Shown here piece by piece: positions 8,219-16,347 of a DNA stretch of 64,000 bases (position 1 is its first letter; the number at the start of each line of letters is the position of its first letter). A program made the position numbers and the translations under genes. The stretch lies in the NCBI RefSeq assembly GCF_027271155.1, contig NZ_CP114542.1, forward strand, positions 2,775,001 through 2,839,000, in the 5' to 3' direction. The notes under the pieces are model-generated. The model had not been told where the DNA came from. It ran no database searches and saw nothing but the letters and a program-made list of their open reading frames with translations. This DNA is from Brevundimonas subvibrioides. GTDB taxonomy: Bacteria > Pseudomonadota > Alphaproteobacteria > Caulobacterales > Caulobacteraceae.

Positions 8219-8560
8219 ATGACCTACATCGTCACCGACGCCTGCGTGAAATGTAAGTTCATGGACTGCGTCGAGGTCTGTCCCGTCGACTGCTTCTATG
8301 AAGGCGAGAATTTTCTGGCCATCGCGCCCGACGAATGCATCGACTGCGGCGTCTGCGAACCCGAATGCCCGGTCGATGCCATCAAGCCGGACACCGAGGA
8401 CGAGCCGGACGGCAAGTGGCTGCAGATCAACGCCCAATATGCACGGGTCTGGCCCAACATCACGGTCAAGGGCACGCCGCCGGCCGATCGCGAGCAGTTC
8501 GAGCGCGAGACGGGCAAGTTCGAGAAATACTTTAGCGCCGAGCCCGGCAAGGGCTCCTGA
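8219..8560 (+). CDS. fdxA: 7Fe ferredoxin FdxA
   Basis: This 113-residue [3Fe-4S][4Fe-4S] ferredoxin has cysteines at 9, 12, 17, 21, 25 and then 40, 43, 46, 50. The pattern is that of Azotobacter ferredoxin I, where C9-C17-C21 plus a distal Cys hold the 3Fe cluster and CxxCxxC plus a Cys hold the 4Fe cluster. It is a soluble electron carrier whose partners are not identifiable here. It lies directly upstream of carD, a conserved pairing in alphaproteobacteria. Confidence 0.93.
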   Translation: MTYIVTDACVKCKFMDCVEVCPVDCFYEGENFLAIAPDECIDCGVCEPECPVDAIKPDTEDEPDGKWLQINAQYARVWPNITVKGTPPADREQFERETGKFEKYFSAEPGKGS

Positions 8561-8868
8561 GCGCGTCGGACGCAATGCGGTCATGATGTGCGGTGCCCGG
8601 AGCATCTCGCGCGTGACGTTTTGAAATTGCCTCGTTTTGTGATATGTTCCTTCGCATTGGGTCGGGCGGATCGCGTTTTTCACGCGCCGCCCGCGTTTGC
8701 GACAGAACCCCGTCCATGACGGCGGGGTCGGCCAGAGGTTCGGTGATCCGTTTCCACGACTGACGAATGACGCTCTTTCCCACTGGCGACCCCCATCGCC
8801 GGTCGGTGAAGCCGTTTCCGCCGTCGCGTGTTCGTCTCGCCAACCCCTGCGTCCGGGAAAGGAATGAC
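8561..8868 (+). promoter_or_regulatory. Leader region of carD with a candidate promoter
   Basis: This 308-nt gap between fdxA and carD holds no convincing gene. An AT-rich stretch contains TTGAAA (8621-8626), a 16-nt spacer and TATGTT (8643-8648), a reasonable sigma70-type promoter. That would leave a leader of over 200 nt before the carD ATG. No terminator-like hairpin was found after fdxA, so read-through is possible. Confidence 0.45.
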
Positions 8869-9429
8869 ATGACCACCAAGAGCGTTCTGGAATTCAAGGT
8901 TGGCGACGCGGTCGTCTATCCGGCGCACGGCGTCGGCAAGGTCGCGGCCGTCGAGGTCCAGGAAGTCGCCGGCATGTCGCTGGAGGTCTATGTCGTGACC
9001 TTCGACCACGAGAAGATGACCCTGCGTGTCCCGACCCGGAAGGCCAAGACGGCCGGCCTGCGGTCGCTGGCGTCGGAAGACGTGGTGACCAAGGCCCTGA
9101 CGACGCTGAAGGGCCGCGCCCGCATCAAGCGCACGATGTGGAGCCGCCGCGCGCAGGAATACGAAGCCAAGATCAACTCCGGCGACCTGGTCTGCATCGC
9201 CGAGGTCGTTCGCGACCTTCACCGGGCCGATTCGCAGCCGGAACAGTCGTATTCGGAGCGTCAGCTCTATGAATCGGCGCTGGACCGGATGGCCCGCGAG
9301 GTCGCCGCCGCCAACCGCATCGACAAGGACGCCGCCGTCCAGCTGCTGTCCAAGTCGCTGAGCGCCAAGAAGGCCAATGCCCCCGTCGCCGAAGTGGTCG
9401 ACGAGGACGCGGAAGCCGAAGCGGCCTGA
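8869..9429 (+). CDS. carD: CarD/CdnL family transcription regulator
   Basis: This 186-residue protein has the N-terminal RNA polymerase interaction domain of CarD/CdnL proteins (FKVGDAVVYPAHGVGKV, Tudor-like, as in TRCF). A helical C-terminal part contains RIKRTMWSRRAQEYEAKI and LYESALDRMA. Family members bind the RNAP beta subunit and stabilise open complexes at rRNA and other promoters; in Caulobacter CdnL supports growth and biosynthesis. The ATG at 8869 follows AAAGGA. An intrinsic terminator closes the gene. Confidence 0.92.
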   Translation: MTTKSVLEFKVGDAVVYPAHGVGKVAAVEVQEVAGMSLEVYVVTFDHEKMTLRVPTRKAKTAGLRSLASEDVVTKALTTLKGRARIKRTMWSRRAQEYEAKINSGDLVCIAEVVRDLHRADSQPEQSYSERQLYESALDRMAREVAAANRIDKDAAVQLLSKSLSAKKANAPVAEVVDEDAEAEAA

Positions 9430-9455
9430 TCCTCCAGGCCATGCGGACAAGACCA

Positions 9456-9481
9456 GGCCCGGCGGAAACGCCGGGCCTTTT
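9456..9481 (+). terminator. Intrinsic terminator after carD
   Basis: A perfect 9-bp GC stem (GGCCCGGCG / CGCCGGGCC) with a GAAA tetraloop is followed by TTTT. It lies 27 nt after the carD stop codon and just before the end of the convergent cckA gene. Confidence 0.88.
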
Positions 9482-9487
9482 CCTTGG

Positions 9488-11548
9488 CTAGCCCCTCAGC
9501 TCCTGCTTGACCCGTTCCGCCAGGGTCTTGATGTCCAGCGGCTTGGGCAGGAAGGACACCCCGACCTCGTCCTGCAGCAGGTCCGAGAAGTCGCTTTCGG
9601 CATAGCCCGAGATGAACATCACCGGCGCGTCGCCCAGGTATTGGCGCGCCTTCTTGAGCAGGGACGGCCCGTCCAGGCCCGGCATGATGACGTCGCTGAT
9701 CAGCATGTCGATCTGGCCGGCCCATTCCTCGGCCAGGATCAGGGCCTCCTCGCCGTCGGCGGCCTCGATGACCTCATAGCCACGTTGACGCAACAGCTTG
9801 GCGGCGATGCCGCGCACGGCCGCCTCGTCCTCGACGAACAGGATGCGGCCGTTGCCGGACAGGTCGCGCGGCGCGGCCTTCATCTTGATTTCGAGGGGGG
9901 CGACCTCGGTCAGCTCCTGTTCAGTCGCGGCCGGCAGGAAGATTCGGAAGGCTGCCCCGGCCCCGTCGAGGTTCGTGACGCCGATATGGCCGCCGGCCTG
10001 CTGGACGATGCCGTAGACGGTCGCCAGGCCCATGCCGGTGCCCTCATTGACCGCCTTGGTGGTGAAGAAGGGCTCGAAGATCTTGTCCAGCAGCTCGGGC
10101 GGCACGCCGGGACCGGTGTCGGACACCTCGATCAGGGCGCTGTGGCCCGCCGGAGCCTCGCGCCAGCCCAGGGTCCGCGCCTGCTCCTGCGACAGGCGCA
10201 GGGTGCGGATGGTGACCACCCCGGCCCCGGGCTCGACCACGCCGCGCATGGCGTCGCGGGCATTGACGGCCAGGTTCATCACCGCGGTCTCCAGCTGGGA
10301 CTTGTCGGCCAGGACGATCGGCAGATCGCGGCCATAGTCGGTCTCCAGCCGCACATCCTCGCGCAGCAGGCGGCGCAGCAGGACCGCGAACTCTCCGACC
10401 AGCTCGCCCAGATCCAGCCGTTCGCGCCGCACCGTCGATTTGCGCGAGAAGGCCAGCAGCTTCCTCACCAGGTCGGCGGCTCGGATGCCGGTCTGACGGA
10501 TCTGGTTCAGGCCGTCGTAGGACGGATCGCCGACCGGGTGCCGTTCCAGCAACTCGGAAAGCTGCAGCTGGATCGCGGTCAGCAAATTGTTGAAGTCGTG
10601 GGCCACGCCGCCGGCCAGCTGGCCCACGGCCTGCATCTTCTGGGCCTGCGAGAGCTGCAGCTCCATCGACTTCTGGGCCGAGACATCGAACAGCCAGACG
10701 CGGCGCTTGTCGCCTTCGGGCGCGACATACAGGTGCAGCATCCGGTCGGGGTGGGCGCGCGCCACCAGCTCGATCGGGCCGGTCGATCCCGCCGCCATCC
10801 GTTCGCGCGCTTCCGCAACCCCGGTCGGATCGAACAGATGGCCGAAGGCGGCATCGCGCGCCGCGGCCGGGCCGGTCAGAACGGCCAGGGCGGGGTTCGC
10901 ATCCTCGGTATGGCCGACGAACAGGTCGTCGCCGCCGATGATCGCCGATCCGAACGGAGCTCCGGCCGCCATGGCCCGCCCCTCCCCCGCCTGGGCCACA
11001 TAGGCATTGCCCGCCACCGTCGGCGGCGGCGTCGTCAGCGTCGCTTCGGGGGCCTCACGAACCAGAAACCGACCCTCCCCGGCCTGGCCGATCAGGACCT
11101 CAATCTCGCGCGCGCCGATGGTGACGATAGCGCGCCCCTGATGGCCCGAGCGCGCCTGGGCAAAGGCCATGTAGAGGGCCTGGGCCGACTGGGCTTTCGG
11201 CAGGGCCACCGTCGCGCCGTTCTGCGACACCCAGGCCCCGTTGAAGGCCAGAATCTGGCCGGTGGCCGTGACCAGGGCTGCCGGCTCCGCCATCGCATCC
11301 AGCATCTCGACCGCGACGTCACCGTCGGGTCGCGCCGGCTTGCGGGTCTCGGTCCGTCCGAAGGCGAAAAGGCCCAGCAGGGCGACGCCCGCGACGGCAA
11401 TCATGAGCAATATGTACGGCGTGGCGATCGGCCCGGTGCGAAACATCGGCCAGGCCAGGGCCGCGACGGCGACCGTGAATCCCACCACCATCAGGACCAA
11501 GGCAATGTCGACCGGCGGGCTGGAACGGGTCGGTCCGGTTGTCGTCAT
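9488..11548 (-). CDS. cckA: Cell-cycle hybrid histidine kinase CckA
   Basis: This 686-residue bifunctional kinase/phosphatase is close in length to Caulobacter CckA (691). It has two N-terminal transmembrane helices (about residues 14-34 and 43-63) and PAS-like regions (80-290). The histidine kinase core carries His317 in GGVAHDFNNLL, with ATPase boxes NLAVNARDAM, DTGPG and GTGMGLATV. The C-terminal receiver domain carries Asp619 in MLISDVIMPG. In Caulobacter CckA sends phosphate through ChpT to CtrA and CpdR at the cell poles. The start at 11548 is chosen because the TM region follows at once and GGGAG precedes it; the longer open frame upstream is not coding-like. Confidence 0.93.
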   Translation of the reverse strand: MTTTGPTRSSPPVDIALVLMVVGFTVAVAALAWPMFRTGPIATPYILLMIAVAGVALLGLFAFGRTETRKPARPDGDVAVEMLDAMAEPAALVTATGQILAFNGAWVSQNGATVALPKAQSAQALYMAFAQARSGHQGRAIVTIGAREIEVLIGQAGEGRFLVREAPEATLTTPPPTVAGNAYVAQAGEGRAMAAGAPFGSAIIGGDDLFVGHTEDANPALAVLTGPAAARDAAFGHLFDPTGVAEARERMAAGSTGPIELVARAHPDRMLHLYVAPEGDKRRVWLFDVSAQKSMELQLSQAQKMQAVGQLAGGVAHDFNNLLTAIQLQLSELLERHPVGDPSYDGLNQIRQTGIRAADLVRKLLAFSRKSTVRRERLDLGELVGEFAVLLRRLLREDVRLETDYGRDLPIVLADKSQLETAVMNLAVNARDAMRGVVEPGAGVVTIRTLRLSQEQARTLGWREAPAGHSALIEVSDTGPGVPPELLDKIFEPFFTTKAVNEGTGMGLATVYGIVQQAGGHIGVTNLDGAGAAFRIFLPAATEQELTEVAPLEIKMKAAPRDLSGNGRILFVEDEAAVRGIAAKLLRQRGYEVIEAADGEEALILAEEWAGQIDMLISDVIMPGLDGPSLLKKARQYLGDAPVMFISGYAESDFSDLLQDEVGVSFLPKPLDIKTLAERVKQELRG

Positions 11549-11656
11549 GGGGTCGCTCCCGCGAATCGCAGGGCATAAGCATACGCGCGATCCATCGGCC
11601 TGGCGAAATCGCCCGCCGCGCCATCGGCCACAGTCCGCAGGCGCCGGGCCTGCGCT

Positions 11657-12877
11657 ATGGCTCGGGTCATGTCCGACCCACTTGATCGCTTTCCTCCCAC
11701 GCGCGCCGCCGGCCTTCGGCGACTGGCCGACTTCATGCCGCATGCCGGAGAGGCCTATGGCATGGGGCGCAACACCGATGCCGGGCCGGAGGGACGGCAA
11801 GCGGTATCGGGCCTGTCGCCCTGGCTGCGGCACCGGCTGGTGACCGAACACGAGGTCATCGCCAGCGTGCTGGAGCACCACGATCCGCGCTCGGCCCGGC
11901 GGTTTATCCAGGAGGTGCTGTGGCGGACCTACTGGAAGGGCTGGCTGCAGATGAACCGGGAGGTCTGGACCCGTTTCCTGATCGAACGGGATGCCCCGCT
12001 TTCGTCAGACCTGAGCCGTGCGGTCGCCGGGGCCGAGGCGGGGGCGACAGGCATAGAGGGGTTTGACGACTGGGCGCGAGAGCTCGTTCGGACCGGCTAT
12101 CTGCACAATCACGCGCGCATGTGGTTCGCCTCGATGTGGATCTTCACCCTGGGCCTGCCCTGGGCCCTGGGAGCAGACTTTTTCCTGCGACATCTGCTGG
12201 ACGGGGATCCGGCCTCGAACACCCTGTCGTGGCGATGGGTGGCCGGCCTGCAGACCGTGGGCAAGACCTATCTGGCGACGCCGGAGAATATCGAGCGGTT
12301 CACCGATGGCCGGTTCCGCCCGCAGGGTCTGGCGACCCGCGCCCTGCCGCTGAACGAGGCCCCGCTGCCGGTGACACGGCCGCTCGCACCATTGACACCT
12401 TCGCCGCCGCCGGGCCGAAGTCTGCTGCTGGTGACGGGAGAGGACCTCAGTCCCGAGAGCGCCCTGCCGGCCGGGTGGCGACCCGAGGCCGTGGTGATCG
12501 CGGCCTGTGGCGATCCACAGTCATCCTGGGCCGAGGCGAAAGGACGGTTCGCGGCCGCTGCGATGGAGGACACAGCGACCCGCTGCGCAGCCTACTTCGA
12601 CCGCCCCTGTGTCGTCGCCCTGTCACAGGTAGGCGATGCCGTGTTGAAGATGGCCCGGGACACGGAGACCGATCAGGTGGTCGTTCTGGAAGCACCCGTG
12701 GGTCCGGTCGCGGATGCCCTCGTTGAGCTCGAGACAGCCCTGACGGGACAGGGCATCGCTCTGACGCGGCTCCGCCGGCCCTGGGACGACCGGCTCTGGC
12801 CGCTGGCGACAAAAGGGTTCTTCAAGTTCAGCGAGCGCGCCCCCGCCGCCCTGATCGCCGAAGGCCTGCGGATCTGA
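11657..12877 (+). CDS. Photolyase/cryptochrome-like FAD-binding protein with unusual domain order
   Basis: This 406-residue protein begins directly with the helical FAD-binding domain of the photolyase/cryptochrome family (about residues 13-225). Recognisable stretches are LSPWLRHRLVTEHEV, LHNHARMWFASMW and LLDGDPASNTLSWRW. It lacks the N-terminal alpha/beta antenna domain of ordinary photolyases. After a Pro-rich linker (residues 245-255) there is instead a C-terminal alpha/beta-like domain (about 256-406). The permutation idea is inference. It is divergent from cckA. The start may be the ATG at 11657 or at 11669; neither has a strong ribosome site. DNA repair, light sensing or another flavin role are all possible. 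Confidence 0.78.
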   Translation: MARVMSDPLDRFPPTRAAGLRRLADFMPHAGEAYGMGRNTDAGPEGRQAVSGLSPWLRHRLVTEHEVIASVLEHHDPRSARRFIQEVLWRTYWKGWLQMNREVWTRFLIERDAPLSSDLSRAVAGAEAGATGIEGFDDWARELVRTGYLHNHARMWFASMWIFTLGLPWALGADFFLRHLLDGDPASNTLSWRWVAGLQTVGKTYLATPENIERFTDGRFRPQGLATRALPLNEAPLPVTRPLAPLTPSPPPGRSLLLVTGEDLSPESALPAGWRPEAVVIAACGDPQSSWAEAKGRFAAAAMEDTATRCAAYFDRPCVVALSQVGDAVLKMARDTETDQVVVLEAPVGPVADALVELETALTGQGIALTRLRRPWDDRLWPLATKGFFKFSERAPAALIAEGLRI

Positions 12878-12893
12878 CCGGCAATCGGGAGCG

Positions 12894-13982
12894 TCAGCCC
12901 GCCGCCCGGCGCATCCCGGGCTGGCGCTTCTTCATCACGAAGCCGATGACCTTGGCCGCAGCTTCGAAATGCTCGCGCGGGATCGTCTCGTCGATGTCCA
13001 CGGCAGCGTAGAGGGCGCGGGCCAGCGGTACGTTCTCCACGATCGGCACGTCGTGCTCGCGCGCGATCTCGCGAATGCGCAGGGCGACTGCGTCCACACC
13101 CTTGGCCACGCAGACGGGGGCGGCATCGCCGGCCTCGTAGCGCAGGGCGACGGAATAGTGGGTCGGGTTGGTCACGATCACCGTGGCCTTGGGCACGTTC
13201 TGCATCATCCGCTGGCGGCTTCGCTGCATGCGGATCTGCTTCAGCTTGGCCTTGATGTGCGGGTCGCCCTCGGACTGTTTGAACTCCTCCTTCAGCTCTT
13301 CCTTGGACATCCGCATCCGCTTGGCGAAGCGCATTTTCTGCCAGACGAAATCGCCCCCGGCGGTCAGGCCGAGGAAGGCCAGGGCCGCGCTCATCAGCGC
13401 GATCATCATGTCGCGCGCCATGGGCAGGATGGTCAGGGGAGACATGGCCGCCATGGTCTCGAACTGGCGGGCGTGGGGCTTCAACACCATCCAGCAGATC
13501 ACGCCGACGGCGATCAGCTTCAACAGCGTCTGGGCGAACTGCATCAGGCCGTCGGGGCCGAAGATGCGCTTGAACCCGGCCATGGGGCTGACCTTGTCCC
13601 ATTTCGGCTTCATCTTTTCTGCCGACATGACCAGGCCCGACTGGGCGACGTTGCCGCCGACCCCACCCAGGATCGCCGCCAGCATCACGGCCCCCATGAA
13701 GGGCGCGACCACCCACAGGACACGGGCACCGATCTCGACGCCGCCGCCCGCCTCCAGCCCGCCCAGCATGGAGTGGGGCGCGGCAATGAAGGGCAGGAAG
13801 CCTTGCGCCATATTGGTCGCGAAGTAGCCGCCACCCATGACGATGACGGCGGTCACGCCCAGCAGGCTGAGGGCCGGGGCGACGTCGGCGGATTTCGCGA
13901 CGTCGCCCTTTTTTCGCGCTTCCTCGAGTTTCTGAGGTGACGCCTCTTCTGTTTTGGACTCTGGATCGGCGTCGTCAGCCAA
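12894..13982 (-). CDS. flhB: Flagellar type III export switch protein FlhB
   Basis: This 362-residue inner-membrane component of the flagellar export gate has four hydrophobic segments between about residues 35 and 210. A cytoplasmic domain with the self-cleaving NPTH motif (272-275) follows. Cleavage at Asn-Pro switches export from rod/hook to filament substrates. The N-terminus (ESKTEEASPQKLEEARKKGD) is typical. Its ATG overlaps the fliR stop by 8 nt, so it is the last gene of a fliQ-fliR-flhB run. Confidence 0.96.
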   Translation of the reverse strand: MADDADPESKTEEASPQKLEEARKKGDVAKSADVAPALSLLGVTAVIVMGGGYFATNMAQGFLPFIAAPHSMLGGLEAGGGVEIGARVLWVVAPFMGAVMLAAILGGVGGNVAQSGLVMSAEKMKPKWDKVSPMAGFKRIFGPDGLMQFAQTLLKLIAVGVICWMVLKPHARQFETMAAMSPLTILPMARDMMIALMSAALAFLGLTAGGDFVWQKMRFAKRMRMSKEELKEEFKQSEGDPHIKAKLKQIRMQRSRQRMMQNVPKATVIVTNPTHYSVALRYEAGDAAPVCVAKGVDAVALRIREIAREHDVPIVENVPLARALYAAVDIDETIPREHFEAAAKVIGFVMKKRQPGMRRAAG

Positions 13983-14748
13983 CGCCGCCTCCCGAGACGA
14001 ACAGATTGGCCAGGGCGCGGTAGCGGTCGATGAAGACCGTGCCCATGATCCCCAGCGACAGGGCGAAGATCGACAGCCCCAGGATCACGCTGAGCGGGGC
14101 GGCAGCGAAGAAGACCTGGAACTGCGGCATCACCCGCGCGACCAGCCCGGATGCCAGGTTGAAGATCAGGGCAAAGACGATGACGGGCGCGGCCAGTTGT
14201 ATCCCCAGCATGAAACTGTCGCCGATGGTGCGAATGGCCAGTTCCGTGAAGTCGCCCATGACCAGCGGGCGGGCGGGCGCGATCAGCTCATAGGACCCGA
14301 CCAGCCCGGCGATGAACAGGTGGTGGGTGTTGGTGGCGAAGACCAGGACCGTGCCCAGGATCATCAGGAAGGCGGAAATGGTCGCTCCCGGCGCGGCCTG
14401 TAGCGGGTTAGCGGTCTGGGCGAAGCTGAGCGTCGTTTGCAGGGAGACAATCTCGCCCGCGGTGGCCAAGGCGCCGGTGAACGCCCGCAGGATGGTGCCG
14501 ATCATCAGGCCGGTGACGACCTCGCGAATGATCCAGCCGACCATGCCGCCGAGCGTCTCGGGCAGGGCCGGGAGCGCGTTGCCGACCACCGGCCACAGGG
14601 CCAGCGACACCACAAGCGCCAGCGACAGACGGATGCGTGGCGGCACATAGCTTTCGCCGATGCCCGGCAGGCTGAGCAGGATCGCCCCGATGCGGGCGAA
14701 GATCAGCCCGCCGGCCCAGACCTGATCGGCGGTGGCATAGGGGTCCAC
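13975..14748 (-). CDS. fliR: Flagellar export protein FliR
   Basis: This 257-residue polytopic protein forms, with FliP and FliQ, the export gate helical assembly in the basal body. About six hydrophobic segments are present, with family residues such as ARIGAILLSLPGIGE at the N-terminus. It lies 7 nt downstream of fliQ and overlaps flhB. fliP is not adjacent to fliQ here, consistent with a separate locus as in other Caulobacterales. Confidence 0.95.
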   Translation of the reverse strand: MDPYATADQVWAGGLIFARIGAILLSLPGIGESYVPPRIRLSLALVVSLALWPVVGNALPALPETLGGMVGWIIREVVTGLMIGTILRAFTGALATAGEIVSLQTTLSFAQTANPLQAAPGATISAFLMILGTVLVFATNTHHLFIAGLVGSYELIAPARPLVMGDFTELAIRTIGDSFMLGIQLAAPVIVFALIFNLASGLVARVMPQFQVFFAAAPLSVILGLSIFALSLGIMGTVFIDRYRALANLFVSGGGVG

Positions 14749-14755
14749 GCGGGTC

Positions 14756-15025
14756 CTACATCCCGGCGATGCGCGCCGCGATCGTGCGCATGAAGGCCCC
14801 GAGCAACCCGCCCATCAGAGGCAGGAACATCAGCAGGGACACGAAGATGGCGATGATCTTGGGCGCATAGACCAGGGTCTGTTCCTGGATCTGGGTCAGG
14901 GCCTGAAACAGGCCGATGCCGACGCCGACGATCAAGCCCACGATCAGGACCGGCGCGCACAGCTGCACCGTCAGCCAGATGGCATCGCGGCCCACATCCA
15001 GAACTTCTGCGCCGCTCATCGTCAT
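14756..15025 (-). CDS. fliQ: Flagellar export protein FliQ
   Basis: This 89-residue protein has two transmembrane helices (about residues 15-40 and 52-76), matching FliQ. The QALTQIQEQTL loop between them is the family signature. Start is at ATG 15025, with a second ATG two codons later at 15019. It is the first gene of the fliQ-fliR-flhB block, diverging from an acyltransferase gene. Confidence 0.95.
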   Translation of the reverse strand: MTMSGAEVLDVGRDAIWLTVQLCAPVLIVGLIVGVGIGLFQALTQIQEQTLVYAPKIIAIFVSLLMFLPLMGGLLGAFMRTIAARIAGM

Positions 15026-15093
15026 GACCCCAAAGCCTACCGGGCAGAAAATGCCGGGAGCGTGGTTAATACGGCGTTAGCGACGGGACCCGC

Positions 15094-15110
15094 TGGCCCG
15101 CTCCTTGCGG
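15094..15110 (+). promoter_or_regulatory. Candidate sigma54 promoter upstream of the acyltransferase
   Basis: TGGCCCGctccTTGCGG matches the sigma54 consensus TGGCACG-N4-TTGCA: the -24 GG (15095-15096) and the -12 GC (15107-15108) have the required 10-nt spacing. Transcription would begin near 15120, just before the AAAGGAGAGG ribosome site and the ATG at 15137. It is the only such site noticed in this divergent region. Confidence 0.5.
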
Positions 15111-15136
15111 AATTCCCCGCAAAGGAGAGGCGTCCG

Positions 15137-16288
15137 ATGGTCTGGAGCGCGATTTCGACCCGAAACGAGACACCCGCCATTTCAAGGGGGGGGTGGCTCG
15201 ACGCCCTGCGCTTCATCGTGGCGTCGATGATTATCCTGCATCACTTCCAGGCGGCGGGACCTGTGCCCCTGGCAGAGGGTCTGCATCCGGTGTTCGAGCG
15301 GGGCGGATTCCTGCTGACCAACTTCTTTCTGATCGACAGCGGCTATGTGCTGATGCGGGTCTATGGCCCGGCCGTCGGGCGGGGCGCGATGTCGCCAGCC
15401 GACTTCTTCCTCAAACGCCTTCTGCGGGTCTATCCGGCCCATCTGATCATGGGGCTGTCGCTGGTCGCGCTGGTGCTCCTCAGCGCGGTCGCCGGCGTCG
15501 CGCCGCGCAATCCCGAGTGGTTCGCCTGGGACCAGCTGCCCGCGCAACTGACGCTGACTCAGGCGTTCGGGATTCATGGTGGACTGGGCTGGAACGCGCC
15601 CAGCTGGTCGGTCTCGGCCTTGCTCGGCTGCTATGTCCTGTTTCCCTACATCCTGATCGGCCTGAAGCGGCTGGGGCCCTGGTCGGCGCTGCTGGCGGTG
15701 GTGGGACTTTACCTGATCGCCAATGCCGCGACGCAGGCCTGGCTTGGTTTCCCGGTCTATCAGATGCCGATGAAGTTCGGCTTCTTCCGCGCCCTGCCGC
15801 TGTTCATCCTGGGCATGGGACTGGCCGTCTTTACTGACCGGGTCTGGATCGCGCCGCGCCTCGCCCGGATCGTTGGCATCTCGGCCGCGGTCGGGCTGGC
15901 TGTCGTTCAGGCTTTCGACAAGAACGCGCTCATCAGCCTCACCTTCATCTCGCTGATCATCCTGGCAGCAGGGGCGATCCCGGTGCTGAAGCCCTCGAAG
16001 CTGATCGAGCGGGCCAGCGTGGTGTCCTTCTCGATGTTCATCACCAACGACGTGGTGCGCATCGCCTGGTTCGGCGTGGCCAATCTCCTGATTGCCAGAT
16101 ACGCCCTGTCGGTGCCGGTCCAGTGGAGCCTGTGGGGTGGCGGTGTGCTGGCGGCCTTCGTCTTCGCCTTCGCCTTCCACTCGGCGATCGACCAGCCGGT
16201 CCAGCGTGCGATCAAGACCTGGATGTCGCGTCGTCGTCAGGGCTGGCGTCCGGTCGAAGTGGGCGCGGTTGTGTCGCAGCAAGGCTGA
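15137..16288 (+). CDS. Acyltransferase family 3 membrane protein
   Basis: This 383-residue integral membrane O-acyltransferase (OafA/NolL-type, acyltransferase 3) starts with WLDALRFIVASMIILHHFQ, containing the Arg and His of the family's R-x-H region. About ten transmembrane segments are visible. Such enzymes acetylate or acylate surface sugars, peptidoglycan or small molecules. ATG 15137 is preferred because AAAGGAGAGG precedes it. A sigma54-like promoter and divergence from flagellar export genes suggest co-expression with flagellar assembly, which is inference. Confidence 0.85.
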   Translation: MVWSAISTRNETPAISRGGWLDALRFIVASMIILHHFQAAGPVPLAEGLHPVFERGGFLLTNFFLIDSGYVLMRVYGPAVGRGAMSPADFFLKRLLRVYPAHLIMGLSLVALVLLSAVAGVAPRNPEWFAWDQLPAQLTLTQAFGIHGGLGWNAPSWSVSALLGCYVLFPYILIGLKRLGPWSALLAVVGLYLIANAATQAWLGFPVYQMPMKFGFFRALPLFILGMGLAVFTDRVWIAPRLARIVGISAAVGLAVVQAFDKNALISLTFISLIILAAGAIPVLKPSKLIERASVVSFSMFITNDVVRIAWFGVANLLIARYALSVPVQWSLWGGGVLAAFVFAFAFHSAIDQPVQRAIKTWMSRRRQGWRPVEVGAVVSQQG

Positions 16289-16347
16289 CTCGAGCCGTCA
16301 GATTTGGCAGCCTTGCGGGGATCGGTCATCTGCCGCAGTGACAGGCC

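Noticed and set aside
16289..16347. Sigma54-like sequence before the KAS III-like gene (TTGGCAG...TTGCG)
   Set aside because: The -24 and -12 elements do not keep the required spacing.
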